Below, in pieces: positions 1-10,252 of a stretch of DNA of 64,000 bases. The notes beneath the pieces were generated by a model. That model had not been told where the DNA came from, made no database searches, and was given only the letters and a program-made list of their open reading frames with translations. Source of the DNA: Rhipidocladum racemiflorum (taxonomy: Eukaryota; Streptophyta; Magnoliopsida; Poales; Poaceae); contig CM070578.1 of NCBI GenBank assembly GCA_036346355.1, positions 18,428,501-18,492,500 of the forward strand. Reading direction: 5' to 3'. How positions within the stretch are numbered: position 1 is the first letter of the stretch; every line of letters starts with the position of its first letter. The position numbers and the translations under genes were made by a program.

Positions 1-1261
1 ACTGCCTACATTCAACCACCCAAGGACTAAAATGTTGAAGTGATACTGATATGGCCCCTTGTAACATCAAATGCTTAGCTTTTGCAGTTCCTTGTGTTAC
101 TAAAATGAGCATTTTACTAGGGTGAAGGCAAATAGATCACGCAAGGACTTCAAATGCTACAAAGTTTGGACATGTAGAATTCCAGAGAAGATTAAGAATC
201 TAGATTTAGTTAGGTGCACAAAGACTGGTTGACCGAATGGATATTTGATCAGGGTACTGGATCAAAAACTATGACAAGAAACAATTTTTGCTTTGTAATG
301 AATGATAGCTGAATAGTTTCTTGATGCTCCATTATCACAGAGATACATCCATTCCTGTTCAATTTGCATGTAATTGCCAAGACCTGGAAGGACAGCAGGC
401 TGGGATTTCATTTTGGTAGGTATAAGGTATCAGAACGAAGGATTACAAAAGGAATGCATGGATGTAAACAATTAACACCAAGTGTACAAATATCATTACT
501 CCGGCTGATGTGAGGGATATCATTACCAAATATCATTACAAATATAATTACCAAGTCAATTAACACCAAGTGTACAAAGACAGTACTGGAGCATCAGCAG
601 AGCAGTACCTAGCTGATGTGAGGAAGAGGAGCCTGGCGCGGCGCGGCGCGGCAACAAATCTCCGGCTCCTGGCGGCGTGCGGCAAAACTCCTGCTCCGGG
701 ACGGGAACTGACCTTCGGTTTGCAGCGTTGTGGCAGAGCGGCAGCAATACACTGACACGAGGAGTCGGAGAAACAGCACGGTAGTAGGGGATATGGCACC
801 GACGCACAGGGAAGTCCAGCGCATGGGGAAGTGCGGTCGGGGAGCTGGCTGCTGGCTCGTCGCAGAGATCCAATCGCCTCAGAGAGCCCCGCCGCCGTCG
901 TCGCCTCAGAGAACCCCGCTGCCGAAACGGGTCACGCGTGGGGAGGGAGTGGGGCACTAGAAACTGCTGTAACCCTAAAACAAGAAGGTTAGGCCCATAT
1001 GAGACAATTTGTAGTAGGGAAAAATTCAAACTGGGCCGAAGTATTTAAGCGAGAGTCCCATCTTCCGGGCTGGGCCGAAACAACCGAAATTCGCGAAATT
1101 CCGCCGAAATTTCGTCGGAAAAAAAACCCTGATATTAACTAAGCCATACTAAATTATTTTCATCAATATTTATATCTTTATCTACTACTGAGGACGGTTC
1201 AGATCAGATCCAATCCAATCCCAACCACCACATGCACGTTCGGCCTATGAGACCTTCCACC
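1..1261. other. No supported gene; GC-rich island and short direct repeats
   Basis: No recognisable gene. A 20-base motif beginning attaacaccaag occurs at about 471-490 and again at about 560-579, with AT-rich ATCATTAC-type repeats between the copies. Positions 610-960 are GC-rich and open in several frames on both strands, but the translations are low-complexity Arg/Pro/Ser-rich and match no family I know. At 1075-1120 there is a run of GAAATT/CCGAAAT motifs like those in the hAT-type repeat at 30470-30958, so part of this stretch is probably old transposon sequence. Confidence 0.4.
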
Positions 1262-1269
1262 CCTAGACA

Positions 1270-1365
1270 CGGGGGCAGCAACTCGCCGCCGCATCCGCCA
1301 CAGTGGTGAAGGCGTGAAGCCATGGTGGTCGAGCTATCTGAAGAATTAGCTAGCTAGTGGTTTAT
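1270..1365 (+). pseudogene. Relic of a CLE-gene 3' end
   Basis: This short stretch aligns without gaps, over about 60 bases, to the end of the CLE-type gene at 9066-9617 and its 3' flank. The shared blocks are GGTCGAGCTAT, then TGAAG, then TTAGCTAGCTAGT or CTAGCTAGCTAGT; the segment before them (1302-1328 against 9580-9606) is about 75% alike by eye. The equivalent reading frame has a stop in place of an Arg codon, so it is not functional. It lies on the opposite side of the copia insertion (2458-8456) from the intact gene, which suggests an old tandem duplication whose 5' part is lost. It is too short to exclude a shared repeat. Confidence 0.5.
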
Positions 1366-1539
1366 CGAGCTAGGAGATATAAATATCCTACAAATTTCTT
1401 CCGATGAATAACACCAATGTCGAGGTGTATGTCATACATATCAATGGAGATTACCGACAATCTACTTTCCGATGCAGTTACCGGCGGCAATCATGACACA
1501 ATTGCAAGATCAGTCTCTAGCAATGAAATTAAAGAACAC

Positions 1540-2420
1540 ATCTATTTGAAACCCATTTAATTGTTTTTAAACACGCTAAAACCTTATGAAACCTATTTTG
1601 AAACACTTTTAAAACTACATAATGAAACTTGTCAAACGTGCTCTGAAATTTTGAAGTTGAGTTTCGAAACTAAGTTGAAATTCTTCTAACACCGCCCCCC
1701 TAATAAAGTTTCAGTTTTGAATACGGGACGAAACTTATAGTTTCATATTTGAAACTTCTCAAAATTTGTTGAAGCGCGATGAAACCTTGTAAACACCATT
1801 TGACACTTTTATGAAACCTATGAAACATGTTTTGAAACTTTGAAGTTTGTCTATAAAAACTCAGTTGAGGTTCTTTTGAAACTTGTTTTAAGTCAAGTTT
1901 TAGATTTGGATCAGACCAAACTTATAATTTGATATTTGAAACCTTTTTTTTTTTGAAATGCTAAAACCTTATAAAAACCTGTTTTGAAACCCGTCTTGAA
2001 ACATGATGAAATTTGTGAAGCAATGTGTGGAACTCCGTAGTTTGTCTTTTGAAACTTAGTTGAAATTCTTGTTAAACATGTTTTTAATCAAGTTTCAATT
2101 TCAAAAATGGATAAAATTTATATTTCTAGATGTAAAACCCATCAAAATTTATCGAAACACACTAAAACCTTGTGAAACTTTTTTGTAACTTGCGAAGCAT
2201 GCTATGAAACTTTGACATTCTCTCTCAAAACTCATTTTTAATCAATTTTTAGTTTGGAAACTGGGCAAAACTTGTAGTTTTAGATTTGAAACATATTGAG
2301 ATTGTTGAACCACTCTAAACCTTTCGAAACCCGTTTGGAATTTTTTTGAAACCTGTAAAATGTTGAGGAAACTTGATGAAACGTGTTTATACCGTTGAAA
2401 ACAATTCTAACAGTCAATTC
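1540..2420. repeat. Degenerate GAAAC-rich repeat field
   Basis: About 0.9 kb in which the motif TGAAACTTG / GAAACCTTG / GAAACTTTTG recurs every 15-40 bases with varied spacing. No frame is open and there is no fixed unit length. The same kind of sequence is present at 15570-15880, so it looks like a dispersed repeat family and not a local expansion. I cannot assign a class. Confidence 0.6.
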
Positions 2421-2457
2421 CTTAACGTGTGCATCTCCCAAAATATATCCTTATAAA

Positions 2458-2670
2458 TATTAGACAACCTCGCTATCGAATAGTCCGGGGTTGCCTAATA
2501 GATATAAACTGGAGAACAGAGAGAGAGAGAGACAATATGAGGAGGAACTGCTTTGCTTTATTATTCTGATTGCATGTGTACAATGGGGTGACCCCCTGCC
2601 TCCTATTTATAACCTACTGTTAGGGTTTCGGGAGAGTTCATATGGGCCACATGGGCCGAGTTTCCTAACA
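2458..2670 (-). repeat. 3' LTR of the minus-strand copia element
   Basis: 213 bp, matching 8239-8456 with scattered substitutions and a shorter GA run. It is adjoined by a purine-rich tract on the internal side and by the ATAAA target duplication outside. Confidence 0.9.
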
Positions 2671-2918
2671 CTCCCCGTTGGATTCTTCACCGCGAGATGC
2701 ATATGCCTCATCAAAACTCCAGAAAAACCCAATGGAAAAAATACTTGGAGAAATAGTACATAGCATACACTTGCTGTGTTGCACGGATTGCCTCATCAAA
2801 AACCTTATGTAAGAAAACTTCAATGAAAAACTTACTTAAGGAAAAGAGTATAATCCACCCAAACTTCAATGTTAATCTTCTACATTCACGTTGGGTACTC
2901 AAACTTCATGTTCGACAT

Positions 2919-5900
2919 TTATGTAGGAGTGTGTGAAAGTTCACCCCCTGAAGTCTGCACTTCTCTAAGCCTCATCATTCCGATTCCTCTAACGCATCTT
3001 TCAAAGGAAGATGCCGGGAGTGACTTAGTGAATAAATCTGCGAGATTTTCACACGACTTAGTATGTAGTATCTTGACATCGTTCATCTTATGCATTTCAT
3101 GAGCATAAAAGAACTTGGGGTTCATATGCTTTGTGAGGTTAATTTTCACATATCTCATTTGCACTTGAGCAACACAAGCTACATTATCTTCATAGATAAT
3201 AGTGAGGGTTTGTTTCATGTTCAAACCACATGACTTCTGGATGTGGTGAACCATTCTTCTAAGCCATGCACATTCTCGGGAGGCTTCATACAATGCAATG
3301 ATTTCTGAGTGATTTGTCGACGTCGAGACAAGTGTCTGCTTAGACGACTTCCAAGAGATTGATGTTCCTCCGCAAAGGAAAATATACCCGGTTTGTGACT
3401 TGCCAGTATGCGGGTCCAATAGGTACCCAGTATCAGCATAGCCAACCAAATTCAATTCATTGTTCCTTTTATAAAATAAGCCGAGATCTTTGCTTCATTG
3501 GAGGTAACGGAAGATGTCCTTCACCCCTTTCCAATGCCTTTTGGTGGGTTCTGCACGGTACTGTGCTAGCAAATTCACGGCGAACGCAATGTCCGGCCTA
3601 GTGCTATTCGTAAGGTACATGAGCGCTCCAATTGCACTCAAAAATGGGAATTTCGCTCCCAGGACTTGGTTTTACCCAAGTCTTTTCATTTCAAACTTAG
3701 ATTTCAAGTATGAGCATGCTTCTTCAATTTCTTCATCCGTTCCAATGATGTTCAAGTCATCTACATAGACGGAGATTATACAAAATTCATTCGGGGATCG
3801 TTGTATAAATACACATGGACAATCTTCGCTGTTCGTGTAGCCTTTCTTGCAGAGAAAGTCACTCAAGCGATTGTACCACATTCTTCCTGACTGCTTTAGT
3901 CCATACAGTGATTTCTTCAATTTCACACTGTATAGGTTTCTATTTGCTCTGTCTTGGTTCGGGATAGAGATACCTTCCGATACTTTCATGTATATCTCCG
4001 AATCCAAATTTCCATACAAATATGCTGTGACAACATACATTAGCTTCATTCTCAACTTCAAGTTGACTTCCATTGAGATCAAGTATCTAAAGGTAATTCC
4101 ACCCATGACCGGAGAATAGGCTTCTTCATAATCAACCACAGGACGTTGAGTGAAACCTTGAGTGAGAAGCCTTGCCTTGTACCTTACAACTTCATTGTTT
4201 TCATTCCTCTTCCGAACAAAAATCCATTTGTGACCTATGGGGTTTATATGGGGAGGTGTGTTCAGAGAGACTTACTCTGCAGTGATTGCCTTCTTCCATT
4301 CTTCCCAATCGAACCTTTTCTTGCACTTTGCAAGAGATATGGGCTCGGGATCATGATTAATGATCGTGGCAATCTTCTTTGCAAAGTATGCATCAACACC
4401 GGCTGTTGCTCTATTCATAGATTCTCTTGTTATTACAAAATTTATGGCCATTTCGTCATGGTGTGCTTCATGCACTTCTACTTGCTCTTCGTTGCTATTT
4501 CCCATTCCAAGAGCAAGTTCCTTTAGTTTTTCTCCGCCAATTTGTGCGCACACATTATTTTCGATGACTTCTTCCAATGGAAGGTTCAGATCTGGTATTG
4601 CCTTTTTCACAGGCTTCTTTCTAGTGCCAGGTCTCAACTAGCTCCCCTTCTTGCTTTGGGGCACTTTTGTGATTGGTTGTGGTAAGTCCTCTTGCCCAGT
4701 TTTACCCAGACGTCTCTGGGTACTTTGGGTTTGTGAAACCAGATTTTCTGTTCTTTTTCTTTGAGGCCTCTGAACTGGATGATGGATACCTTCTGCTTTC
4801 TTTGTTATTTCAACCCTCTCTGGTGCATTTTTTGCTGGTACATGCGACTTAACCACGCTCTTCAGATCACAAAAATTATCATGTAGTTCATTTGCTAAAT
4901 TCTGCAAATCAAGTATCTTCTGGACTTCTTGATTTGCTTCATTAGTGCGAGGGTCATGCGCGGGGATCCCAGTGGAATGCCATATTATTTCCCAGTATTT
5001 TTCATCTAATGATTAATTCTCTCCCCCTAATGACGAAAAACGGTCATCGTCAAAGATGCAATCAGCGAATCGAGTTGTATGCAAGTCTCCAGTCATGGGT
5101 TCCAAATACCTGATTATAGATGCACTCTCATAACCAACGTATATTCCAGACTTGCGGAGAGGGCCCATTGCAGTCTGCTGTGGGGGTGGTATAGGTACAT
5201 ATACCAAACAACCAAATTTTCTAAGATGGGAAATCTTCTGGATGACCCCTTGCACTAGCTGCATAGATAAATGGATGTTGTAGGTCGATTGTCTATAATT
5301 GATGATAGTTGTTGCGTGTCCCCAACAAGTGTTGGGCAAGTTACAACTCTGCAAGAGCGGTCGGGCTATGAACTTAATCCTCTTTATTAGTGCTTCAGCT
5401 AGTCCATTTTGCGTATGGACATGCGGTACAGAGTGCTCAAAAGTTATTCCAGTTGCTGTGCAATAATCATCAAATGCCTTGGAAGTAAACTCGCCGGTAT
5501 TGTCCATTCGAATGGACTTCATGCGATGATCAGGATAAACATTCTTAATTCTGATGATCTGCGAGACCAGCTTTGCGAATGCATGATTCCTTGTTGACAG
5601 CAAACATACATGCGACCATTTCGAGGAAGCATCAATGAGCACCATGAAGTACCGAAACGGCCATGACAAGTGCTGAATTGGGCCGCAAATACCCCCCTGA
5701 ATGCGTTCCAGGAATGCAGGGATTTCATGTTGCACTTTCATAACAGAGGGTCTAGTTATTAATTTTTCAGTGGCATATGCATGGCACACAAAATCTTCAT
5801 GATTCGGGAAATTTTCAACATTAATGCCATGACCTTGTGAGTTGTTAACTATATTTCTCATCATTCTAAGACTAGGATGACCTGAATATACAATACCATA

Positions 5901-6322
5901 AAGAAAATAATTCAGAGCTTCTAAAGAAGTGTACACTGCGTGTGTATTGATTCTCGTGTAGTACAACCCAGATTCATATGAGGATATTTTTCTAATACCA
6001 TTTTTTCATATTTCGCGTGCTTTACAATGTACAAATGCTCTTTGCCATTTTCTTCATTGGTTTCTACGTGAAACCCATTGGTGCGGATATCTTTAAAACT
6101 TAAAAGAGTGCGTGTTGATTCAGGGTACAAGAGGGCTTCTTCAATTACCAAAGTTGTACCCATTGGCAGTATAATTGTTGCTCTTCCAGAGCCTATTATA
6201 TGCGTATCGCTTCCTGCGATTGTCATAATCTTTTCAGCGTTCTTCGTAATCGTCTGGAAATATTTCGACTCTCTTAAGATGGTATTTGTTGCGCCACTAT
6301 CAACAATGCATATTTCCTCCAT
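2919..6322 (-). pseudogene. Broken copia pol (protease, integrase, RT, RNase H)
   Basis: Conceptual translation falls into separate open pieces. 6322-5921 is the aspartic protease with the DSGA motif near its start. 5966-5013 is the pre-integrase and integrase core, with the Asp, Asp and Glu of the catalytic triad in the expected order. 4907-4272 is the low-conservation linker. 4139-3672 is reverse transcriptase with the YVDD box near its end, and 3455-2919 is RNase H with the ADIF-like C-terminal block (ADLF here). Adjacent pieces are in different frames or interrupted by stops, for example between protease and integrase near 5940, so no full polyprotein can be made. No zinc knuckle is found upstream. 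It is dead copia pol; which plant copia lineage it belongs to is undecided. Confidence 0.9.
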
Positions 6323-6667
6323 TGGGCGCTACACGATTTCTAGATGAAAAGAAATATAATTCTAATCAGATAGTGGCAAAGTAATTCAAACATTGCTTGC
6401 AAATAAAGAATACTGAAATAAAGAATAAGCTGCATATTCATTCATGAGAAAAAAAATGCTCTTCTATAGCTTGCAATTCATTATGCAACCATTCGGACCA
6501 GTTCTTCAAAACTCACGTTTGACAATGCCAGATCTTTGCATATTCACAAGGTTTTTTCATTAGATTATTGCGTGCAATCTAATAGAAAGTTGCTGCTAGA
6601 TTCAATAAAATGCATAATTAAATTCTCATGAATTTTCAACAAACTAAAAGAAATTAATAATTGCAAA

Positions 6668-6958
6668 ATTCATAAATACAAGATTCATAAGTACGGGATT
6701 CATAAATACAAGATAAATGTAAGATTCATAAGTACAAGATTCATAAATACAAGATAAATGCAAGATTCATAAGTACAAGATTCATAAATGGAAGATTCAT
6801 AAGTACAAGATTCATAAATACAAGATTCATAAATGCAAGATTCATAAGTACAAGATTCATAAATACAAGATAAATGCAAGATCCATAAGTACAAGATTCA
6901 TAAATACAAGATTCATAAATACAAGATTCATAAATGCAAGATTCGTAAAGATTCGTAA
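6668..6958. repeat. 15-bp minisatellite inside the copia element
   Basis: Tandem units ATTCATAAATACAAG and ATTCATAAGTACAAG, with variants TGCAAG and TGGAAG and some shortened 11-bp units, repeated roughly 19 times. It lies where gag would normally be. One strand reads as Tyr-Glu-Ser-Cys-Ile repeats, but the open frame is a by-product of the 15-bp period. Confidence 0.9.
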
Positions 6959-7689
6959 ATCAGCTTCGTGCATGTATGTGATCGGCTTCGTGCATGCTAT
7001 CAGATTCATGCGCGCGATCGGCTTCGTGCGATCGGATTCATGCGTGCCATCGTCTTCGTGCGATCGGATTCATGCGCGCGTTGTAATTTATGGAACAAAC
7101 AATAATTGCACAATTCTTAAATTCTTAAATGCGGAAAATAAATTCTCATGAATTTTTGGTATTCTAAACAGGGTAAATATTGCAAAAATACATGCAAATA
7201 TTCATAAATACAGAAAATAAGGCCAAGAAGAATTAAAACAGAGTCATACAATTTTCTGGGTATTTTTCATATTTTTTTGGCACTTTTCAGATTTTTTGGA
7301 ATTTTTAATCTTTTTTGAATTACTAATCAATTCGGAAAAGACAATAGAAATAAGGGGAAAAGGGAAATCTAGGAGGGGCAAAAAAGGAATTTCTCCACCC
7401 ACAATCCGGATTCCAACCGGATTTAATCTGGTCTTTCGTTGGACTTCAGGTCCAGAGGGTTTAGCTCTCCTGTGCCGATTTGGAGGAAGGGCGGCCGACC
7501 AGCTTTGGGGCGCCAACGCGCCAAGCTGCGGTAATCTGCTACGGCGGCCGAGGCCTGACGAGCTGGCTGGGCGCACGGCCGGCCAGCGAGGCGCGACGGT
7601 GAGGACGCAGCCGCTTTGAGCGCCGCGCTGGCGAAGCCTGGCAGAGCACCACGGCAACGCAGAGGGCTAGATCGGTGCGGCTGCAGCCT

Positions 7690-7885
7690 GGATGGCGAGC
7701 CAAACAGTAGCGGCCGGGCGGCTTTGGTGCTGCGTGCACGGGGCCGATGCGGCGGTAGTGGCCTTCAAGGCCAGGCGTACGACGGCTGATGGCGAGCCGA
7801 ACATTAGTGGCGGGGCGGCTTTGGTGTTGCGTGCACAGGGCTGATGCGGCGGCAGTGGCCTTCAAGGCCAGGCTGCGGCGTCTTC
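7690..7885. repeat. Two imperfect ~98-bp GC-rich direct repeats
   Basis: Copies start ATGGCGAGCC at about 7691 and 7789 and share CGGGGCGGCTTTGGTG-like and GGCCTTCAAGGCCAGG blocks. No protein family recognised; probably sequence captured or expanded in the retroelement leader. Confidence 0.75.
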
Positions 7886-8238
7886 AAATCGGCAGCGCAT
7901 TGGCCATGCCTGGCGCTTCGTGGCTGGCTAGGCGCAAACGTCCGCCTGTGCTGACAGTCGGGATGCGGTCTGCCGGCAAGGACAGCCGTGTTCGGCAATG
8001 GCTTCGTGCCAAGCCGGGTGCTGATGGGTGTACGGTAGCAATTTCTTTGTACAGTGGCTTCTTGCCTTGATCTGCAAAACACTATGTACTGTAGCTTCAT
8101 AATCGCTGTGTAGTTTTGTGCCACGTAGCGTAGATTAGATGCATGCAAAGATTCAAACGAACGATTAGATTCAATCCCTCAATTCTCACCTTTCTCACCT
8201 TTCAATCTAATCTCCGGTAGAGCTTCGTGCTGATAACG

Positions 8239-8456
8239 TATTAGATAACATCGCTATCGAATAGTCCGAGGTTGCCTAATAGATCTAAACTGGAGAACAG
8301 AGAGAGAGAGAGAGAGGAAGAGAGACACAATATGAGGAGGAACTGCTCTGCTTTATTATTCTGATTGCATGTGTACAATGGGGTGACCCCCTGCCTCCTA
8401 TTTATAACCTACTGCTAGGGTTTCGGGAGATTCCACATGAGCCGAGTTTCCTAACA
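8239..8456 (-). repeat. 5' LTR of the minus-strand copia element
   Basis: 218 bp. It contains the LTR promoter box (TATAAATAG on the minus strand, at about 8398-8407). Transcription would run into the element, away from the CLE gene that starts 610 bp further on. Confidence 0.9.
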
Positions 8457-8461
8457 ATAAA

Positions 8462-9065
8462 AAGTAAAAGAAAGAAGTAATCCTTAAGCCGTCAATTCGA
8501 GAGACGGTGAATGAAGCAATTTGCTAGTTGTTTGTCTCCATGGATCTGTGAATAAGGTATTAGAATAATACCCACAATTAGTTTTTAAATTAATTATATC
8601 AAGTTTCCAACTTTTTAAAGCATCCTAAAGTGTGCATGGGCTCCAACTCGGAGCCCAAAGGATCCATATTTAAAGCATTCTAAACTGTGCATGGGCTCGA
8701 ATTCAGAAACCAAAAGATCCATATGGCTGTGAATTAATCAATTGGATAATTATGCCCTATATTTAGCAAGAAATACCACCCAAAATAATCTTCTCAATAA
8801 ATGCCCATGTGCTTAATTAGCACAGAACTAACCTGGACGATCTCACATATCCATCTCATGAAATTCACCTGTTTACATTGGAAGCGACTGTGGTGCACTA
8901 TATCTTACAATTAAGCATGTCATTAATCTATCACCAAATCAAACCTTCCCTTCCATTTGATCGCATTGCATGCAAACAAGACTCTATTTATTGCCCCCTA
9001 CGACGTTGCAACAAGGCTCATGACAAAGCAGCCACAGGCACTAAGACTAGCAGTAGCCAGTCGCT
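8462..9065. other. Upstream region of the CLE gene
   Basis: No gene. Two imperfect copies of a ~55-bp unit (TTTAAAGCAT..GTGCATGGGCTC..GATCCATA) lie at about 8613-8668 and 8669-8724. A TATA-like CTATTTAT at about 8984-8991, 75 bp before the CLE start codon, could be its core promoter. Confidence 0.45.
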
Positions 9066-9617
9066 ATGGCCGTCCACAAGAACGTCGCGGCGGTGTTGCT
9101 GCTGCTGCTCCTGCCGCTACTGCTATCTTCCACTGCATCAGCGCGCCACCCGCCTCACCCGTCGCTCTTTCATAAACCCGGTGACCCACTGCCGATCATC
9201 AGGCCCCCGCCGCCGGCGACGAGCACGGACGACTTCTTGGTGCTAAGGAAGGTTCCCAGGGGACCCAACCCAAGCCCCAATGACCCACCGCCCCCGCCGC
9301 CGGCGACGAGCACAGACGACTTCCCGGTGCTGAGGAAGGTTCCCAGGGGACCCAACCCAAGCCCCAATGACCCACCGCCCCCGCCGCCGGCGACGAGCAC
9401 GGACGACTTCCCGGTGCTGAGGAAGGTTCCCAGGGGACCCAACCCAAGCCCCAATGACCCACCGCCGCCGCCGCCGTCCTCCGCCAGCACAGGCTTAGAC
9501 TTCTCGGTGCTGAGGAAGGTTCCGACCAGACCAAATCTTGACCCGCACATTTCCCCGCCGCCACCACAGCCAGCCGCAGCGGTTAAGGCGAGAGGCCACT
9601 CTGGTCGAGCTATATGA
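9066..9617 (+). CDS. Secreted CLE-type peptide precursor with four tandem CLE motifs
   Basis: Single-exon, 183 aa. Residues 1-26 form a signal peptide: a basic start, a Leu-rich core at about 10-20, and small residues before the likely cut after ASA. The rest is Pro-rich and built from a 29-aa repeat. Each repeat holds a dodecapeptide RKVPRGPNPSPN at residues 61-72, 90-101 and 119-130, and a divergent fourth, RKVPTRPNLDPH, at 150-161. This fits the CLE consensus R-x-V-P-x-G-P-N-P-x-x-N, with Pro residues that are hydroxylated in known CLE ligands. Spacers are acidic (STDDF) followed by poly-Pro, plausible processing sites. CLE ligands act outside the cell on LRR receptor kinases to control meristems and vascular fate; multi-motif CLE precursors are known in grasses. 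The fourth motif lacks the central Gly and the usual end, so it may be inactive. The chief alternative is an unrelated Pro-rich wall protein. Confidence 0.8.
   Translation: MAVHKNVAAVLLLLLLPLLLSSTASARHPPHPSLFHKPGDPLPIIRPPPPATSTDDFLVLRKVPRGPNPSPNDPPPPPPATSTDDFPVLRKVPRGPNPSPNDPPPPPPATSTDDFPVLRKVPRGPNPSPNDPPPPPPSSASTGLDFSVLRKVPTRPNLDPHISPPPPQPAAAVKARGHSGRAI
9246..9551 (+). repeat. 87-bp coding tandem repeat (CLE units)
   Basis: Three near-identical 87-bp units and one diverged unit, in frame, each encoding one CLE dodecapeptide plus spacer. The first three differ at only a few bases, which indicates recent expansion or homogenisation. Confidence 0.9.
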
Positions 9618-10247
9618 AGTACTAGCTAGCTAGTATCAGATGGAGAGAGCTTCTTTTGCATTATGATCAGTGTGTAATTAACTCAGTGGCATAAATATAA
9701 TAATATCGCTGAAAGAGGGCGGAAAGTCTTAAGCAAGTCGTGAAAGAGGTTCATTGTGATACAAAACTTTGGCTATCGGTATCATTTTTAATATTTCGAT
9801 TAAACAAAAAAAAAATTATATATATAGATTTATTTTGAAATGAACTTTCACAAAAATATAATTTTATTATATTTTATAAATCTGTTACAATAGAAATTAC
9901 TGATCAAAATTGTGTTTTAAGAATCGTATCAAAGTGATTAAGAATGCCAATGCATTTTTGAATTTTCTACTAGATTTATTTGTAACAATTAATTCCTTTT
10001 TCTACAATTTTGAGCATTCTAAGAAACTTATAAAACTTCAGATAACATAACCTAAGAAATAATTTTATAAAATACCAAAATATCTGATATGAATAAATAT
10101 AATTTTTTTCATAATTTTTTAAGCATAAATGTGCCTAAAATATCCAAATAACACTCAGAAACAGCAATCTTGCAAGAATTTTAATTTGAAAACTACAGTA
10201 GCAAAGTGAATGAAACTAAGGAAATTGGAAACCTTGCTCATTGGTCT
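9618..10247. other. AT-rich 3' flank of the CLE gene with a MITE remnant
   Basis: No gene. 9745-9935 resembles the interior of Stowaway-type elements elsewhere in the window (motifs such as ATATATAGATTTATT, TTTATAAATCTGTTA, and TCAAAATTGTGTTTTAAGA), but clear ends are not visible. Confidence 0.4.
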
Positions 10248-10252
10248 ATCTA

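Larger units (their letters stand above)
6330..8238 (-). other. Gag-less 5' internal region of the copia element
   Basis: Between the 5' LTR and the protease one expects about 1 kb of gag with a CCHC zinc knuckle. None is visible in any frame. Instead there is AT-rich sequence (6340-6660), a 15-bp minisatellite (6668-6958), a short array around GATCGGCTTCGTGC (6960-7080), more AT-rich sequence, and a GC-rich block (7430-8070) with an imperfect duplication of about 98 bp. The element may be a non-autonomous derivative that replaced gag with foreign sequence. Confidence 0.65.
2458..8456 (-). mobile_element. Copia-type LTR retrotransposon without recognisable gag
   Basis: A near-complete Ty1/copia element in minus orientation. 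LTRs lie at 8239-8456 (5') and 2458-2670 (3'); each starts TGTTAG in sense, and the element is flanked by a 5-bp duplication ATAAA at 2453-2457 and 8457-8461. Each LTR has a TATAAATAG promoter-like box and a GA microsatellite of different length. Sense order is protease, integrase, reverse transcriptase, RNase H, which is the copia order. The polypurine tract AACGGGGAG adjoins the 3' LTR. The primer site after the 5' LTR (TATCAGCACG..) differs from the usual initiator-Met form. The 1.9 kb between 5' LTR and protease holds GC-rich and minisatellite sequence instead of gag. The LTRs differ at several bases plus indels, so the insertion is not recent. Confidence 0.9.

Noticed and set aside
556..1029. 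157-aa minus-strand frame in a GC-rich island
   Set aside because: Low-complexity Arg/Ser/Pro-rich, overlapping frames open on both strands, no known family and no splice or promoter context.
6668..6958. Regular array considered as a CRISPR-like repeat
   Set aside because: A 15-bp minisatellite without unique spacers, inside a plant retrotransposon.
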